A stretch of DNA of 64,000 nucleotides from Cristatella mucedo (lineage: Eukaryota > Bryozoa > Phylactolaemata > Cristatellidae), in contig WPIO01000089.1 in assembly GCA_009760855.2 (NCBI GenBank), positions 1,260,001 to 1,324,000 on the forward strand. Direction: 5' to 3'. This document shows positions 51,030 through 62,603 of the stretch, piece by piece. The number at the start of each line of letters is the position of its first letter. Position 1 is the stretch's first letter. Below the pieces are notes generated by a model that saw only the letters and a list, made by a program, of their open reading frames with translations, ran no database searches and was not told the origin of the DNA. A program made the position numbers and the translations under genes.

Positions 51030-52890
51030 AGTTCGCAAGCCGCCTTAAAAGCTTTGAAAACATACGCCAACATCTCTGCTTGTAGAGTCTGAATGCTGCG
51101 TCCCCCAAGGCTACCTGACCGGAAGGCTAATGTAACCCCCCCCCCCGCCCCGTCTAAAACATTATTAGACCTCTGGAGAAACAGGCTTTCCAGTAAGCCT
51201 CTCTAGCTCCTCTAAATATTTATAATTTTCCATTTTGGACGAGCCTAAAACTTCTTGCCTAAGGCACTCCACGCCGGAATTCGTCAACAAATCAACGTGC
51301 ACCTCAATTCGCCTGAAGTTTCTCGCAGAAGGCGTCACTCGGTACTCGCTGCTCTAGACCTGTCGCTAAAGATTTCACGTCCTCAGCAACTCGAAAATAT
51401 CTGCCCCATTAAGGAATAACCATAGTTTCTCTAAGAAATTTACCGCGAATGTGCACGCCGGATGGGTGCCGCTCTAGCGTCCTTTTTAGCCCCGTCTAAG
51501 GAAAAGTAGTTGGTTTTCTGTGAAGGAACAGCTTGAATCTGCTCGCTGAAGGCGCACCGCCCGACAGTTCTCAAGAGCCTCACTATAAGCACTGTAGCCG
51601 CTCTGTAGAAGCCTGGATATAGTAAGCTGCAAAGGGTTAAGAGCCTGCAAGGAAAGAATCTGGGGGAGGGGGATTTTTCGCAAACGGGCGCCTGAGCGGC
51701 TGCAGTGTCAGTACTGCCCTGCCTCTTCAGCCAGATCGATTGGGCTGGGGGGGGGGCGGTGGGGGGGGGGGGCTTTAGGCCCAGGCTAAAAGCTAAGTGG
51801 TCAAAGCTCGCCTACTTGACTTAAGGAACTACGTAAAGACAGACGCACTCACAGACTTGTCATGCTCCGTCCTATGCCTTGCCGACTGCTGGGGACAGAA
51901 GCACCTGCTCTGCTCAGGTCCTGTGGAGCTCACTCCCACATTTCTTTTGCAACGACACACGCATTCTCCTGCTCAGCTACGTCTCGCCTACTTCCTGTTG
52001 CACGAGATCTCTTGACTATCGAGAGTGTGCATTGAAAGCCTCGAAAGCTTCGTGAGCACATTATAGGAAACTCTCCAGCATGTAACATTGGCCTAGGCTT
52101 TGAGTGCGGAGCAGCTTGGCTCACAGCACGACAGAGGGGAGCCTATTCGTTCTGCGAATGCTTGCTGATTACCGAGAGGAGAGCTGCATCAAACAAGCTC
52201 GCCTCAGAATAAGCTGGACTGTCCATCGTGGAAATATGTCAAGGCTCATCGCGTAGAACACCTCCAAGTGTGACGTAAGAGGACCATCCACGGTTTGAAG
52301 GTGAAACGAACACCAGGTGGTACCAGCTCGTCTAAGCGAACGAGATTATGGATCATGAGAGAACATTCTCGAAAGAGCTCACGATCGGACTTAACGCTAA
52401 TGCAAACTCTCGAGCTGCTGTATTGAATCCTTTGCAGACGGAAAGCGTGGCTGACGTTTTTTAAGCAGCCGGTTGCAAAATACTGGTCCCATAGGCATAC
52501 TTGAGGACTCAAGTTAGAGAGAAATCAATGAAACAGACAGCATGCAAATATCGATGTAGCTCTATTACCAGTCAAGCAGCTGACACTATTTGCTCAATGA
52601 TTCATTCTGGCAATGCGACTCACGATGCATTCTTTTTGCGTGGGGCTGAAGTACTGAAGCGAACTCTATGGCAGAAATATGTTCGGTGGGTTGCATAACA
52701 ACACGGCACATTGGCATCGGTGGGTTGAGAGGGTGTGAGCATGGAATGGAGCTTGGAGATTCTGGAATGCTGGCTGAAGTTTGAAAATACAGAGCGTGTA
52801 GTGGCCCTGCCGGGATCTAATCTCCAAACTCCACGAGCCAGGTCGGCACGAATGTGGTATCCACCACTTGTTTGAACACGATGTATCATT
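51030..52890. other. No gene recognised
   Basis: Mixed composition with C and G homopolymer runs near 51,140 and 51,750-51,772. No protein-like frame or known repeat. Confidence 0.35.
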
Positions 52891-52894
52891 GATC

Positions 52895-53612
52895 TTTATT
52901 ATGTGGTGCACGTCAAACGTGTCTGAGCCAGCCGAGCTGTACTGCAGAATACCTAGGGGAGAACATTCGATATGATACGTGTCAGGAAGTCAGGCACTTT
53001 GGCTGACACGAGGACGAGTCGAGATCTGGCAGCAGCAGCAGCAAGTGAAGCCAGAGCCCGGTGACCCAAGGGATGAGGCTCAATTCAGAGAATCAGACGT
53101 GCCGCGGACAGCCACGCACGACAACATTTGGACAACCAACCCCACGTCAGACAGCTGTCGGCAAGGGTTCTCTCGTGCCAACCACGTGCACTGCATTTGG
53201 CTAGAGGTGCATGCGGCGGCCATCCTGACTGCGGTGGGGGGGGGGTAGAGCCCACCGAGCACCGGTGCCACGGGCTTCGCAAAAGCAGGCTCGCATTGCT
53301 GCCATGCAGGATGTCTGCAAAGCTCGCAGCAGTCCCTCCCGGTTGTTTTACTATCCGGGTTCGGATGTGCAGAATCGGGGCTCGGCCTTTTTGGCAGTTT
53401 CTGCTCCTGCCAAACCCCAGCGAATCGGAAGCACCGATGAGAGACCGACACGAGAAAACGCTCGATAGAAAAGCAGCTCAGCAGGAGCCACCTGTGGCTC
53501 CGCACGTCAGTCGTCTGCTCCCTGCGCCGATTTGCTGCACGCTGCTGCTGCACCACGAGGCATGCCCAGAAGAGACCACGTCGTCGGCGGCTACCGATCG
53601 CCGGGCAGCACC
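52895..53612 (-). other. Candidate 3' UTR of minus-strand gene
   Basis: AATAAA on the minus strand (52,895-52,900) is the first canonical poly(A) signal downstream of the TGA at 53,613-53,615. No other feature is recognised here. The assignment depends on the terminal exon being real. Confidence 0.3.
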
Positions 53613-53980
53613 TCAGCCGAAGGACGAGTGAACGGATGCGCTAGGCTGCTCGGATGTGGCCTCTGGAGAGGACTGCTCGTTCGATGGCTGCGAGGCGTGC
53701 TCGGACGAGCTGCCGCCGCGGTCACTGACGTCCGAGTATTCCGGCTCGTCGTAGTCGGGCACAGCGTCCAGCGTGCTTCGAAGCGTGTTGAAGGCGGCCA
53801 CTTCGACCCCACCCGAGGATCCGAGGAGGAGTGAAGAGGACGCCGGCTCCCACGCACCGGAAAAACTGGCCGACGAGCCTGCATACGCAGCCGCCTTGAT
53901 GAGGCTGTCGACGTCGATGCGATCGGTCGAGCGGGTGCTCTGCAAACCCAGCGAGCCGTCGACGGAGCTCTGCATCAGGG
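53613..53980 (-). CDS. Candidate terminal coding exon, unknown minus-strand gene
   Basis: An open frame to TGA with strongly biased, protein-like composition: LMQSSVDGSLGLQSTRSTDR, then IDVDSLIKAAAYAGSSASFS, an acidic VPDYDEPEYSDVSD and a Ser/Glu-rich end finishing SSFG. A good acceptor on the minus strand (GCTGCCGCCGTTTCAG) precedes it. The frame is open beyond the acceptor too, up to 54,167, so the exon start is inferred. No family is recognised. It may be the last exon of the gene whose upstream exons lie at 58.7-62.6 kb, but the linking exons were not established. Confidence 0.42.
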
Positions 53981-54169
53981 CTGAAACGGCGGCAGCAATC
54001 GTCGGAAGTGAGTGGTGAGGACGTCGTGAGGAATACACCGCAGCTTCTACTTCTAAGGGATCCTCGGTTCTCAAGCCGCCGAGTCTAACGGGAGTAATGA
54101 GAGCTGGCGAACACGAGGAGACTTGCTCACTGACTGATGGTGATCGCGACTGGAATTGGCACCACACGG

Positions 54170-55560
54170 CACTGGTGACAAAAACTGCCCCCCCTTCCGG
54201 ACTGGTAACCCCAATGGCCCTCGTCTACTTAACGTGTCTGGTGCTGAATGACACATAGCTAAGTGTGCTAGCTTAAATTCTGACACCTGACACCAAAGAG
54301 TTGCATACATATGGTTAGTTCGAGAAAGGCGGATGGAGGATGATATACGACTTTGAGATTTATCGTGACTAAGGAGGTCAATGGTAACCTATGTAAAAAG
54401 TTACAAACTTAAACGATATCCCGCGTAGGTTTCAGTTACCTTTCAAATCATTCTATCGTCACGCGTTTTCCGGCACTAGACTCGGTTTCCGGAGATTGAT
54501 TGAGCCAAGGCGTCAGCCATTTTTACTATAGGCGAGGTAACCAAGAGCTGCTGCTAACAAATCGTTGCTGGTCTGTAGCTTAGCTAACAGGCTCCGACAG
54601 CAAAGCCTTGCCGATTCAGACTTGGCAAGCAGACTTTGGTAATTCTGCTATGCCCGGTAGATCACTTGGTGAATGAGCCATGAATAACCATCCCAAGACT
54701 ATGCTGAACCAATCACGTGCTCGCCCGTGCCAATCCATCATATCCTGTCCAATACAGTCTGCCAAAGCTATCTCGGGTATGCTCTTCAATGGAGGAGAAG
54801 CCGAGTATCAGTAACTAATCCCTCTTTCTAATGAGCACTTGGTCAGTGCTCAATGGAGTATGCATAAATAGATCGCAGATGACTCGCTTCTCTGGTTGCA
54901 CAGCTGCCGAAGATGCATGGGATTTCGACCAACTGCCGTGCAGTGCAGGCTCATTTAAAATAAAGATCAATAGCTATATCTTCAAGTGGAATTCTCCATC
55001 GTTACTTCGCATTCGTGCACGCGAGTCGTGTCCCAAGCGTGCTGGGCTATGCTAGGCTGCCACAACGAACGAGGCCATTCTAGTTTGCTGAGCAATCTCC
55101 CGACTTATGAGCTGCTGCTTCAAGTTGGAGCATCTGCAGCTGCGGCAAGGGGGCGGGACATTGACCTGGTGAAATGTTAGTGCGGAGGACTGAACCGTGA
55201 CACGGCAGCAGGAATAACTGTGAGCTATGAGTATGCTGTCGATACGTTGGCCAACGTTAACTGGCGATGCAAGTCTTCGAGCCAGTCTGACGGCAGGCAA
55301 ACGGTTCGGTCAGCAAAACGAATTTCGGCAATGAATTCCACGAGACAGCGAGATACCCATTTACCGCAAACTGAGATGGCTTACCAGAACGGATAGCCAC
55401 CGGAATGTAAGGAACCCGAAAGTCCGTGGAAGCCGGCTCACGGATGTCGGACCACGCAAGCTAAGGCAGCTGGAAGCCTGAACCTTGCAACTTCTAGAGG
55501 CTGCATCAAGAGTATTTTGAACTGACCGTGCTGCTCACAAGAGAGCTGGCGGTAGCAAAG
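54170..55560. other. No gene recognised
   Basis: Mixed composition without protein-like frames. It could be intron of the minus-strand gene. Confidence 0.3.
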
Positions 55561-55859
55561 AATCTGAGTGATAGGGGGTGGTAGCCTGAAGTCTGGCAAA
55601 CATCAGAGGACCACGAGAAACCTGAAACTGATGGAACTGGTTAAGGTGAGTGACAATCGGCATAAATATTGTGGACGGCGGTTATGGGAAATATCTTTGA
55701 AGAGACAGCTTGGCGATGCTCACTGCTTCAACGCAATAGGAGCACTTTCTCGGCTGGCCTTAAATTGGACCAAAGATACAGCTGCTACTAGCTGGGCTAG
55801 CTCAGCAGCAGAAGAGCTGTGGGCCGCCCTCGAGGAGGGGAAAGACCTTCCCCTGGTCC

Positions 55860-55965
55860 CCCCAGCACGGGCTTCGAACAAGCTTCCGACGTGCACGGCT
55901 TCCGTTGCATCCCGGCAGGCCGATTCTCGCACAGCAACGGTGGGAGCTGCCGAGAAAAAGCTCAG
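55860..55965. other. Possible exon, strand undecided
   Basis: This GC-rich block has a strong minus-strand acceptor (GAGCTTTTTCTCGGCAG) and, on the other strand, an acceptor-like CCCTGGTCCCCCCAG. Frames are open on both strands. It may belong to the minus-strand gene. Neither phase nor identity can be fixed. Confidence 0.2.
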
Positions 55966-56149
55966 CACTTGCAGCGACTGACTTTCGAGCAGACGGCGAA
56001 AGCTTCCAGCAGTGAGGGCAAGGCTGAGGTGGCTGAGAGCAGTAGTAGAGCAGTAGAGTGCTGCCTCGGTTAGCCAGCTTTTCTTGCCCACTATTGCCGT
56101 CCACGGTCACGTACGTCGCTGACTGTTTGTGCCCACACCCGGTTTCCAG

Positions 56150-56245
56150 GGAAAGAAAAGCGAGGCGACAGCTGCACCTAGCGGTGCGACCTCCTTGCCG
56201 ACGGAACATAACAACCAATATAGTTCGACCAGCACCTGCGAAGCC
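56150..56245 (+). other. Exon-like segment (96 nt) with good splice sites
   Basis: GTTTGTGCCCACACCCGGTTTCCAG precedes it and GCC|GTGAGTGG follows. The 32-codon frame reads GKKSEATAAPSGATSLPTEH then NNQYSSTSTCEA. No neighbouring plus-strand exon with compatible phase was found, so this could be a chance pair of splice motifs. Confidence 0.22.
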
Positions 56246-56684
56246 GTGAGTGGCCACAGCAGCTGCTGTACGGCCGAAAGCCACGGTTCCTCTTACGACA
56301 GACGTGCCAGGTGGCAGAATAGGCAATCGATGGGAGTCAAGTGAAAGTCACGATCACCTGATCAAACTGCATCCTTTACATAGCGGCAGACAATCCTCTG
56401 TTGCCTACTCCACGTGAGGTGATTGGCCCACCCCCCCCCATGAGGCCCACAGCGGGTCAGGGCGGCCTCAGCTGCACCGGCTTTTTCATGGGAGTTCGTG
56501 CTTCGTTTTTTGAAACTAGCGTTCATGGCCGTTAGATTGCTTTGATTTGGTAAGCCCCCCTACCATGCTTGCTTGAAGTATACAGAACTTTGCTGCTAAT
56601 TCTCTAATGCTAAGCAGGATATAAAGCAAGCCTCATTAAAAATTAAAACACTACTACTAATGAAGCAAATCTTGTCTATCGTGA

Positions 56685-56845
<161 letters not shown>

Positions 56846-57127
56846 TTAATGCTTACAGCGCCCACAGGAAGATAAGCCGACAAAGGCAGGGCAGACCGGG
56901 GGCAGGGCTGAGAGGGCACAAGAGACAGAAGAGATTGGATGAGTTGTGACCTAAGAGATCAGTCAGAAGCAGACAACACACAACTGCATTGACCAAGAGG
57001 CGCATTCAGGTATCTCAGACTGAGTCAAAATGCAAACTAATACTGTCTTTTGGCGGTCACTTACTAGTAACCGTCATGTGGTCACTTATTAGTTACCAAA
57101 AAGGGGACAACAAAGTAGGGGTAAGAT

Positions 57128-57240
57128 GCTAACTCTCCACTACCCAGGTCGTGGGTTTGAGTATCGACGATCCTTTATTGCCCACTGCAAGTGGTGGCGA
57201 GGTTTTTCTGTTGCTATATACACGAGGCTATTAAAAAAGC
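57128..57240 (+). repeat. tRNA-derived SINE relic, second family
   Basis: GTCGTGGGTTTGAGTATCGA in the B-box position, then GATCCTTTATTGCCCACTGC, AAGTGGTGGCGAGG and GCTATATACACGAGGCTATT. Confidence 0.58.
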
Positions 57241-57534
57241 TAAACTATAGCTTTAACTTTAGCAAGTGTCCAAAGTTTTATACAAAGCACAACTTGTGCA
57301 ATAGCGATTTATTAGAAATGGGTAGATGCATGCACAAGACCAGCCCCACACAGCTTCAGGAGCTGCCTGCCATGCCGTGCACAGTTTGTTCTTCGATTCT
57401 GAAGCTACTACACATAAGAAAGTGGGACTAGAGCTTTAAATGACCGAAAATTCTGCTGCATTAGAAATATCAGAAATATTTCCAAAAAGAGGGCAACCGT
57501 TACGTTGTTGCTAGGGATGTCTGGTTCAATGCCT

Positions 57535-57920
57535 GCTGGAATAATAATACTAATAACAATAATACTATTACTATGAAATTTGCATTACACACCATAACTA
57601 AATCTCTTCCCAAGCACTCTACACCTGCAGCATCGCTGCCCATGCCATCATGCTCACAGAAGCATTGCTATTGCGTTTTCGTCCTTCAAGAGTAGCATGC
57701 TGAATCCTGTTTAAAGATTGAAGACCTCGAAGCCAACGCACAGAGCAAGCTCTCGCATGAATTTGAGTTTCTCGTTTGAGCAAACTGGTGACTGAAATGC
57801 TTGACGGTGGCATGGATATTGTGCGAAAAGCAGCCAACGACTTCTTTGTCAGGATGCAAAACGTGATCTGTGCAAGAGAGAAAATTTCTGCCAAAGTAGA
57901 GCAAAGCACTTTAGCAAACA
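57535..57920 (-). mobile_element. CR1/L2-like LINE, 3' end fragment
   Basis: On the minus strand the sequence ends AGAGTGCTTGGGAAGAGATT followed by an ATT/AAT-rich simple repeat (57,538-57,575). This is the same terminal arrangement as at 5850 and 7905. Upstream an open frame of about 100 codons survives, without a certain domain match. Confidence 0.5.
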
Positions 57921-58420
57921 CGAAGCACGAGGCAGTTTAGGAAAGTCATGGAATGCCATCCAGCATTTTTATTACGGCAATGCTTGATAGTAAATTTTAA
58001 ACTGCATGCTCAGAAGCAGTAAGTGACGATGCGGATGACCAGAACCAAGCGACAGAGATAAAGGCCGGTAGAGACGACTGTTAGGCGAGATTATGAATCC
58101 AGAGAGGCAAACAGAAGTCGCTCTTTAAGTGGGATGGCTGCAATAATTGTCCGACACAAAAACTTGGCAGCAGATCATGCGGACTATGAGGTGAGCTGGC
58201 TCGAAGCTTCACTATGCAGGTAGCATATTGTAATAGACTAAATAATACTTGATTCATGGATTATACCAGCCTTCCTGTTCCAAAGTCTAACGATTGTGTC
58301 TCCTGTTGAGAATACAATAGTTTTTGATAGTTTATTTCTATTTGTTTATTTATTTTATAGTTTTTATTATTTTCTTTAAATATTTTTTGTTTTACTTAAA
58401 ATATTTTTGTTGTTGCAAGA
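57921..58420. other. AT-rich, no gene recognised
   Basis: Strongly AT-rich at 58,310-58,410 (T and A runs). Nothing supportable. Confidence 0.35.
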
Positions 58421-58735
58421 ATGGCCACTTGGACGTGCTCTTTGGCACACGGCTATGGGCGGCTTGTTAGTGGTCGCAATGCACGGCCGAGTCACTTCAC
58501 ACCCTGCTCAGAGCAGGACTCGCTGAGCAAAAACGAGCAAAGATCGAACCAAGCCCCAGCCGGCAGAGCTCACCGCCGGTGTACCCCACTTGTTCGCCGA
58601 CCGCTGCTGTGTGTGCGCTCGGCCTCGCGAAGGACAACCAGGAGAGCTACGCTGCTGCTGCTTCGGCTGGCCGGGGCAATGGCGGCGGGATGCGGGCGAG
58701 CAGGTGAGGAGAGGTAAGACAGCCAGGCAGCGTAC

Positions 58736-59355
58736 GCCGGATGCCGCCGCTGCGCTCCGCTTACCGTCCGAAAAGCTGTCGCCGCCAGCGCTCGTTTCGA
58801 CACCGGCGGCAGGGCTTGCGTCAGCAGCAGCCCAGCGTGACGAAATGAAGCTGCCTACCGTCAGCGGCCGCGGCATGACCACCACGGCAGCGGTGGTGGC
58901 GGCAGGAGCAGCCGCCTGCCCGCCACTCGACGACGAGGCTGCGGCAGCAGAAGCGGCCGCGCCCCGCGGCCCGGGGCTGCGCCGGGTCTCGGCCGTGCTC
59001 TGCACCATGCCAAACATGGCCCGGCTTCGACCGACCGGCACGCTTCCGGCACCGCCGCCTCCCGTGGGGGTGTCCTGAAGGCTTGCACCAGGTCGCGACG
59101 ACTGCCGCTGCCGCACGGTGATGACATGCGAGCGGACGAACGCGTCGTCGCCGGTGCTGGACTCGCTCGGCGACGGCTGCTCGTCGCTGTCTGCTCGATC
59201 GAAAGCAGCCGCCACCGGCGACGACGGCTGCCCAGCAGCGGCTTCGGCCGACTCAAGCACGCGTCTCACCGGCTCGGCAGCTCCGAGATCGCCAGGCGTC
59301 AAGGAGGCATCGTGGCCGCGCAGCCTAACCAAGGCAGCCTCGAGCTCCAGCTCAC
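58736..59355 (-). CDS. Coding exon of unknown minus-strand gene (low-complexity rich)
   Basis: A strong acceptor (TTTCCTCCGTCCTTCTGCCGCAG on the minus strand) opens a frame reading ELELEAALVRLRGHDASLTP, then a Ser/Glu/Asp stretch (DSDEQPSPSESSTGDDAF), RSHVITVRQRQSS, and Ala/Ser/Gly-rich tracts to MPRPLTVGSFISSRW. The first two bases complete a Gly codon with the last base of the exon at 62,543-62,603, giving a continuous coiled-coil sequence. The 3' boundary is uncertain: GGC|GTACGC near 58,736 is a mediocre donor, and the frame stays open to 58,508. The low-complexity content suggests a scaffold or regulatory protein, but I do not recognise the family. Confidence 0.48.
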
Positions 59356-59395
59356 CTGCGGCAGAAGGACGGAGGAAACAGGTCTTAATAATAAG

Positions 59396-59530
59396 AATAA
59401 TAATAACGCACTTGATAAAGTGCCATCGGAGAACTCAATCTCTCTCTCTCTCTCTCTCTCTCTAGGCGCTTTACATTTTCTGCAAAGGGAAATGTAATTG
59501 AATGGTGAGTAATATCATGCTTGATAAACA
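59396..59530 (-). mobile_element. CR1/L2-like LINE 3' tail
   Basis: TGATAAAGTGCCATCGGAGA then AACTCAATCTCTCTCT...AGGCGCTTTACATTTTCTGC is similar to the LINE 3' ends at 5858 and 7970, with the CTCTTT position expanded into a (CT)n run. It sits just upstream of the 59,355 exon, inside the presumed intron. Confidence 0.6.
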
Positions 59531-59599
59531 ACATGACTTGAGTGTGCAAGCATGCGCACCGAGGGTTACGTGGGCGCCTGTGGGCGGTGTATGACCGTG

Positions 59600-59684
59600 T
59601 GGGGGGGGGGGGGGGGGGGGCTAACTGTGTGTTCGGTACACGCGTATGGTGAGTGTGTGCATTCGTGTGCGTGCGTGTCTGTAG

Positions 59685-59720
<36 letters not shown>
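59600..59720. repeat. Poly(G) run and (GT)n microsatellite
   Basis: An about 20-bp G run at 59,601-59,620, followed by a GT-rich stretch with a pure (GT)n run at about 59,686-59,720. Confidence 0.9.
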
Positions 59721-59723
<3 letters not shown>

Positions 59724-60017
59724 CACGTACGCTTTAAACAGTCATCTGTCGTATATAGGAACTGCAGCCGAGGTGCAGATGCGCTTGCCAATGAAACGGT
59801 CCACGTACACGAAAGGAAGGAAAGAGGTGAACAGTGCCCTTTCCGGGAAGCAACTGCTATCGCGAATGCACGAAAAATTAAGCTCCGGAATTACGTAGTG
59901 GAGCAGCAAACGGTGCATTTCAATGATCTGTAGTGCTATTCCCTACAATGCTGATGAGCATCCCTACAGTGCCGATGTGCAGCCATCTTTATGCCAATTG
60001 AGGCCATTGCAGCTTTT

Positions 60018-60122
60018 ACGCAGGGGGACGGACGCGCAGGGGGACGGACGCGCAGGGGGACGGACGCGCGGGGGGGGGGGGGGGGGGGCGGACGCGCAGG
60101 GGGACGGACGCGCAGGGGGGGG
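60018..60122. repeat. 16-bp G-rich minisatellite
   Basis: GGGGGACGGACGCGCA repeated about six times, interrupted by a poly(G) run of about 19 bp at 60,070-60,088. Confidence 0.9.
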
Positions 60123-60720
60123 GACAAACAAGATGTCGCTGTGTTAACGAGCAGCTTGTTGACCGTCACTGCAATGGCTCAATGGAGTTATACTCTTAAA
60201 GTGGGCCTAACCATATTTCCACAAGGCACAAAAGAGATACTTTCTTAGATGAGAACAAATTTCAGACTACTCACAGCATAGTGTCAACTAGTACATTTTT
60301 ACATTTACATTTAGGAAAGAGCACCAGCGGAGGTCATTCAGTAAACAGTAAGCCGACACTCTAACATGCACATGCAAGCAAGAAAGCAAGCTCTTGCAGA
60401 CACAGATCGTGATGCAGCAGCTTTTATTGGCAAGGGTGCAGGCAAAAAGAGGCAGAAACCGAGACACAGCAGCTGATAGCTCGAGACGCAAGCTTGGGCT
60501 ACGAAGTGGGCACAGCCAGAGACCGGTCAGACTGGCTCTTTCCAAACTGATGGCTTGCAGTATAAGCAGCTAACTACCACGAATGTCGTTATTATTTTTT
60601 ATTTTACTTGCATTGACTTTTTTATTTTTATTTATTCTCTTATTTTCTAGTTGATTTATAATACTGACCTAAGGATCAGTTTAAGAAATATGTGCAGCAA
60701 GCCTTGTCTACATCGCAAAC
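60123..60720. other. No gene recognised
   Basis: AT-rich at its right end. No protein-like frame or identifiable repeat. Confidence 0.35.
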
Positions 60721-60724
60721 CATC

Positions 60725-60893
60725 GTAACGTGCCGTGATGGCACACTAGGTAAGGCGGTTGCTTTCACGACCTCGGTCCCGAGGTCGTGGGTTCGATTCC
60801 TGCGGTGGGCGATCCTTTATCGCCACTGCAAGCGGTGGTGATAGCCGTAAAGGCTCTTCTGTCGCTATACAAAAGAGGCTGTTTAATCAGCTA
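60725..60893 (+). repeat. tRNA-derived SINE, second family, best-preserved copy
   Basis: A box TGGCACACTAGG (60,739-60,750) and B box GGTTCGATTCC (60,790-60,800) fit the Pol III consensus. The body has GGCGATCCTTTATCGCCACT and GCGGTGGTGATAGCCG, and the end has CGCTATACAAAAGAGGCTGT and TTAATCAGC. Related copies lie at 39186, 45735, 46478, 48345 and 57128, all on the plus strand. Confidence 0.8.
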
Positions 60894-60984
60894 GGATTTA
60901 TTTATAACGTGGAGGTAAACTCTTAGAGATAGAGCATAATTCTAGGAAGGCAGACCAATAACCTCTGCTTACCTGCTGATTGAT

Positions 60985-61265
60985 ACTTTATCTGAGATTG
61001 ACATACGGCTGCTGACGACTAAAGCTTTTGGTCGGCTGGTCCCAGATTGCAGAGCTCACTACCACAAATATTTCATAAAGGCAGTATCATCATCTCACGC
61101 TCTGCCGGGTCTGGCAATTCCTTTTCAGCCACTGCTAGCTGCTTCCCTGACTGCCTTCCTGGCTGTGGCAATATGCCTCACTTTTCTTTTTGCATAACGT
61201 GGAGACTGTTGGCCACCGTATGGGCACCGAAAGCTACTTGAGCGTTGCATGCGCTATTAAAGACT
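60985..61265 (+). mobile_element. CR1/L2-like LINE 3' fragment
   Basis: CCCAGATTGCAGAGCTCACT followed by CTTTTCAGCCACTGC and TGTTGGCCACCGTATGGGCA ...GCGCTATTAAAGAC parallels the 3' part of the LINE at 5490-5745. No open frame. Confidence 0.55.
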
Positions 61266-62540
61266 TCCAGCTATTACAATCACCCGTTTAGTTTTCACGG
61301 TGCCACGAACGGAGGCTCTTACATTACTCAGGGCGACCGGTAGTTATGTGGGCAAGCAACGACGGCTTGCGTGATATCCCAGAAGTGGCTTGCGTGATTT
61401 TTGCTTAAAATTCGCGCTGTGCACGCTGCAAAGTAAATTTTTTGGATAAAAACCCTAAAAGCGCTAGGCATGGCATCGGCGTACATACTGTAAAGTAAGA
61501 AGTTAAGTGCCCCATCCCGCGCCCCCTCATTTTTGAGGACCTTCTGCACTCAGTGGCACCTCGAAGCTATTGGTGGCCGAATCGTTTCGTGTGGCTCAAA
61601 AGTAAAGGTCGGTTGATTCAACAGCCCCGTGCATATAGAGGCAGCAGTGCCTAACTGGCTATCAACCCGGTTGCAGTGGTCAATAAAGAACTTCCTGCTT
61701 CATGGCTCAAGCGTAAGACCTGGTCTGTGAAGAATTCTGACCTTTGCTCTGAGCCCCGGCTATGACCCAGGGCTTGCACTCCCACTGCCACACGACTGAC
61801 TTGGCCCATCCATTACCTCGACTGGGCTGCTGGCAAAATTCTTTTCGACCCACTCGGCAGTGTGCTTAGGGTCATTATACCGACGATAAATAAACCTGTC
61901 GCCCAACGGCCTCTTTGGGTGCATGGAATGGCAATGTTTTGCAAAGCGTCGATGTAAACAGTCTCGTCGCTAATGCCACGAATGCGACGCTTAGGGCTCC
62001 ACTAACTGCACCATCGAACGAGCCGCACGACCATGATCCCACCACCGTGTACTTAACAGTGTGCTGCAGGCAGTCATCTCTGCATTCCTCAACCTTTCTT
62101 CGGCTTACTCGAACTCAGCGTTTTTTTGGTTACCCGAGAGCTAAAATTGACTTTCACCTATCCAATAAGCCGACAATTAATCAAGCTTCCCTGGCGTCCA
62201 GTTGGGTGGTGGCGATCGCTACGCAGCAGCCTGTTTGCTGCCTTCTCAGCCAGGACACTTATTTGGCCACTCGCCAGAAAGTTTCTACTCGGCAAGTGGA
62301 CGCCACACCGATTGCCGGCAGTGCCTTCGGTACATGTTGAGACCGTGCCTCCGCCTCCCCGTGACCGCCGGGGAGGCGGAGGCAAAGCAACTGCAGAGGC
62401 AGCAAAGCCTTTGGCGATTCTGCGAACAATACACTGATATACTGCAGAGAAACGTGCGGGTAAACATGTCTGCCTCAAAGGAGGGGGTGCACCGCACTGG
62501 CGGCTAGCAGGTGCACGACGCTACAGCGAACCTCGACTGC
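61266..62540. other. No gene recognised; hairpin at 62,347-62,383
   Basis: A 141-codon plus-strand frame (61,915-62,340) matches nothing known. AATAAA motifs at 61,682 and about 61,889 with nearby repeat-like sequence hint at an LTR, but no partner LTR is present. A perfect 14-bp GC-rich inverted repeat lies at 62,347-62,383. Confidence 0.3.
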
Positions 62541-62542
62541 AC

Positions 62543-62603
62543 CGGCCTCGAGCTGCTGGACGCATGATTCGGACGACGCCAAACGTCGCCGCAAGTGAGA
62601 CAG
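62543..62603 (-). CDS. Coiled-coil exon of unknown minus-strand gene
   Basis: A 61-nt exon. On the minus strand the acceptor GCTAACTTTTGTGCTCGCGCAG includes a CTAAC branch-point match, and the proposed donor is GCCG|GTGCAG. It reads LSHLRRRLASSESCVQQLEA and joins in phase to GELELEAALVRLR at 59,355, giving a heptad-like helix. A further upstream exon may lie near 62,715-62,760 (after a TACTCACTGCATTAG acceptor), but its frame is not certain. Confidence 0.4.

Noticed and set aside
58421-58717. 98-codon plus-strand frame with GTGAGG and GTAAGA donors near its end
   Set aside because: It overlaps the 3' part of the minus-strand exon, its start is in AT-rich sequence without a promoter or acceptor, and its composition looks like an antisense shadow.
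61265-61910. Solo LTR
   Set aside because: An AATAAA and some LTR-like features are present, but no matching second copy, target duplication or clear TG...CA ends could be found.
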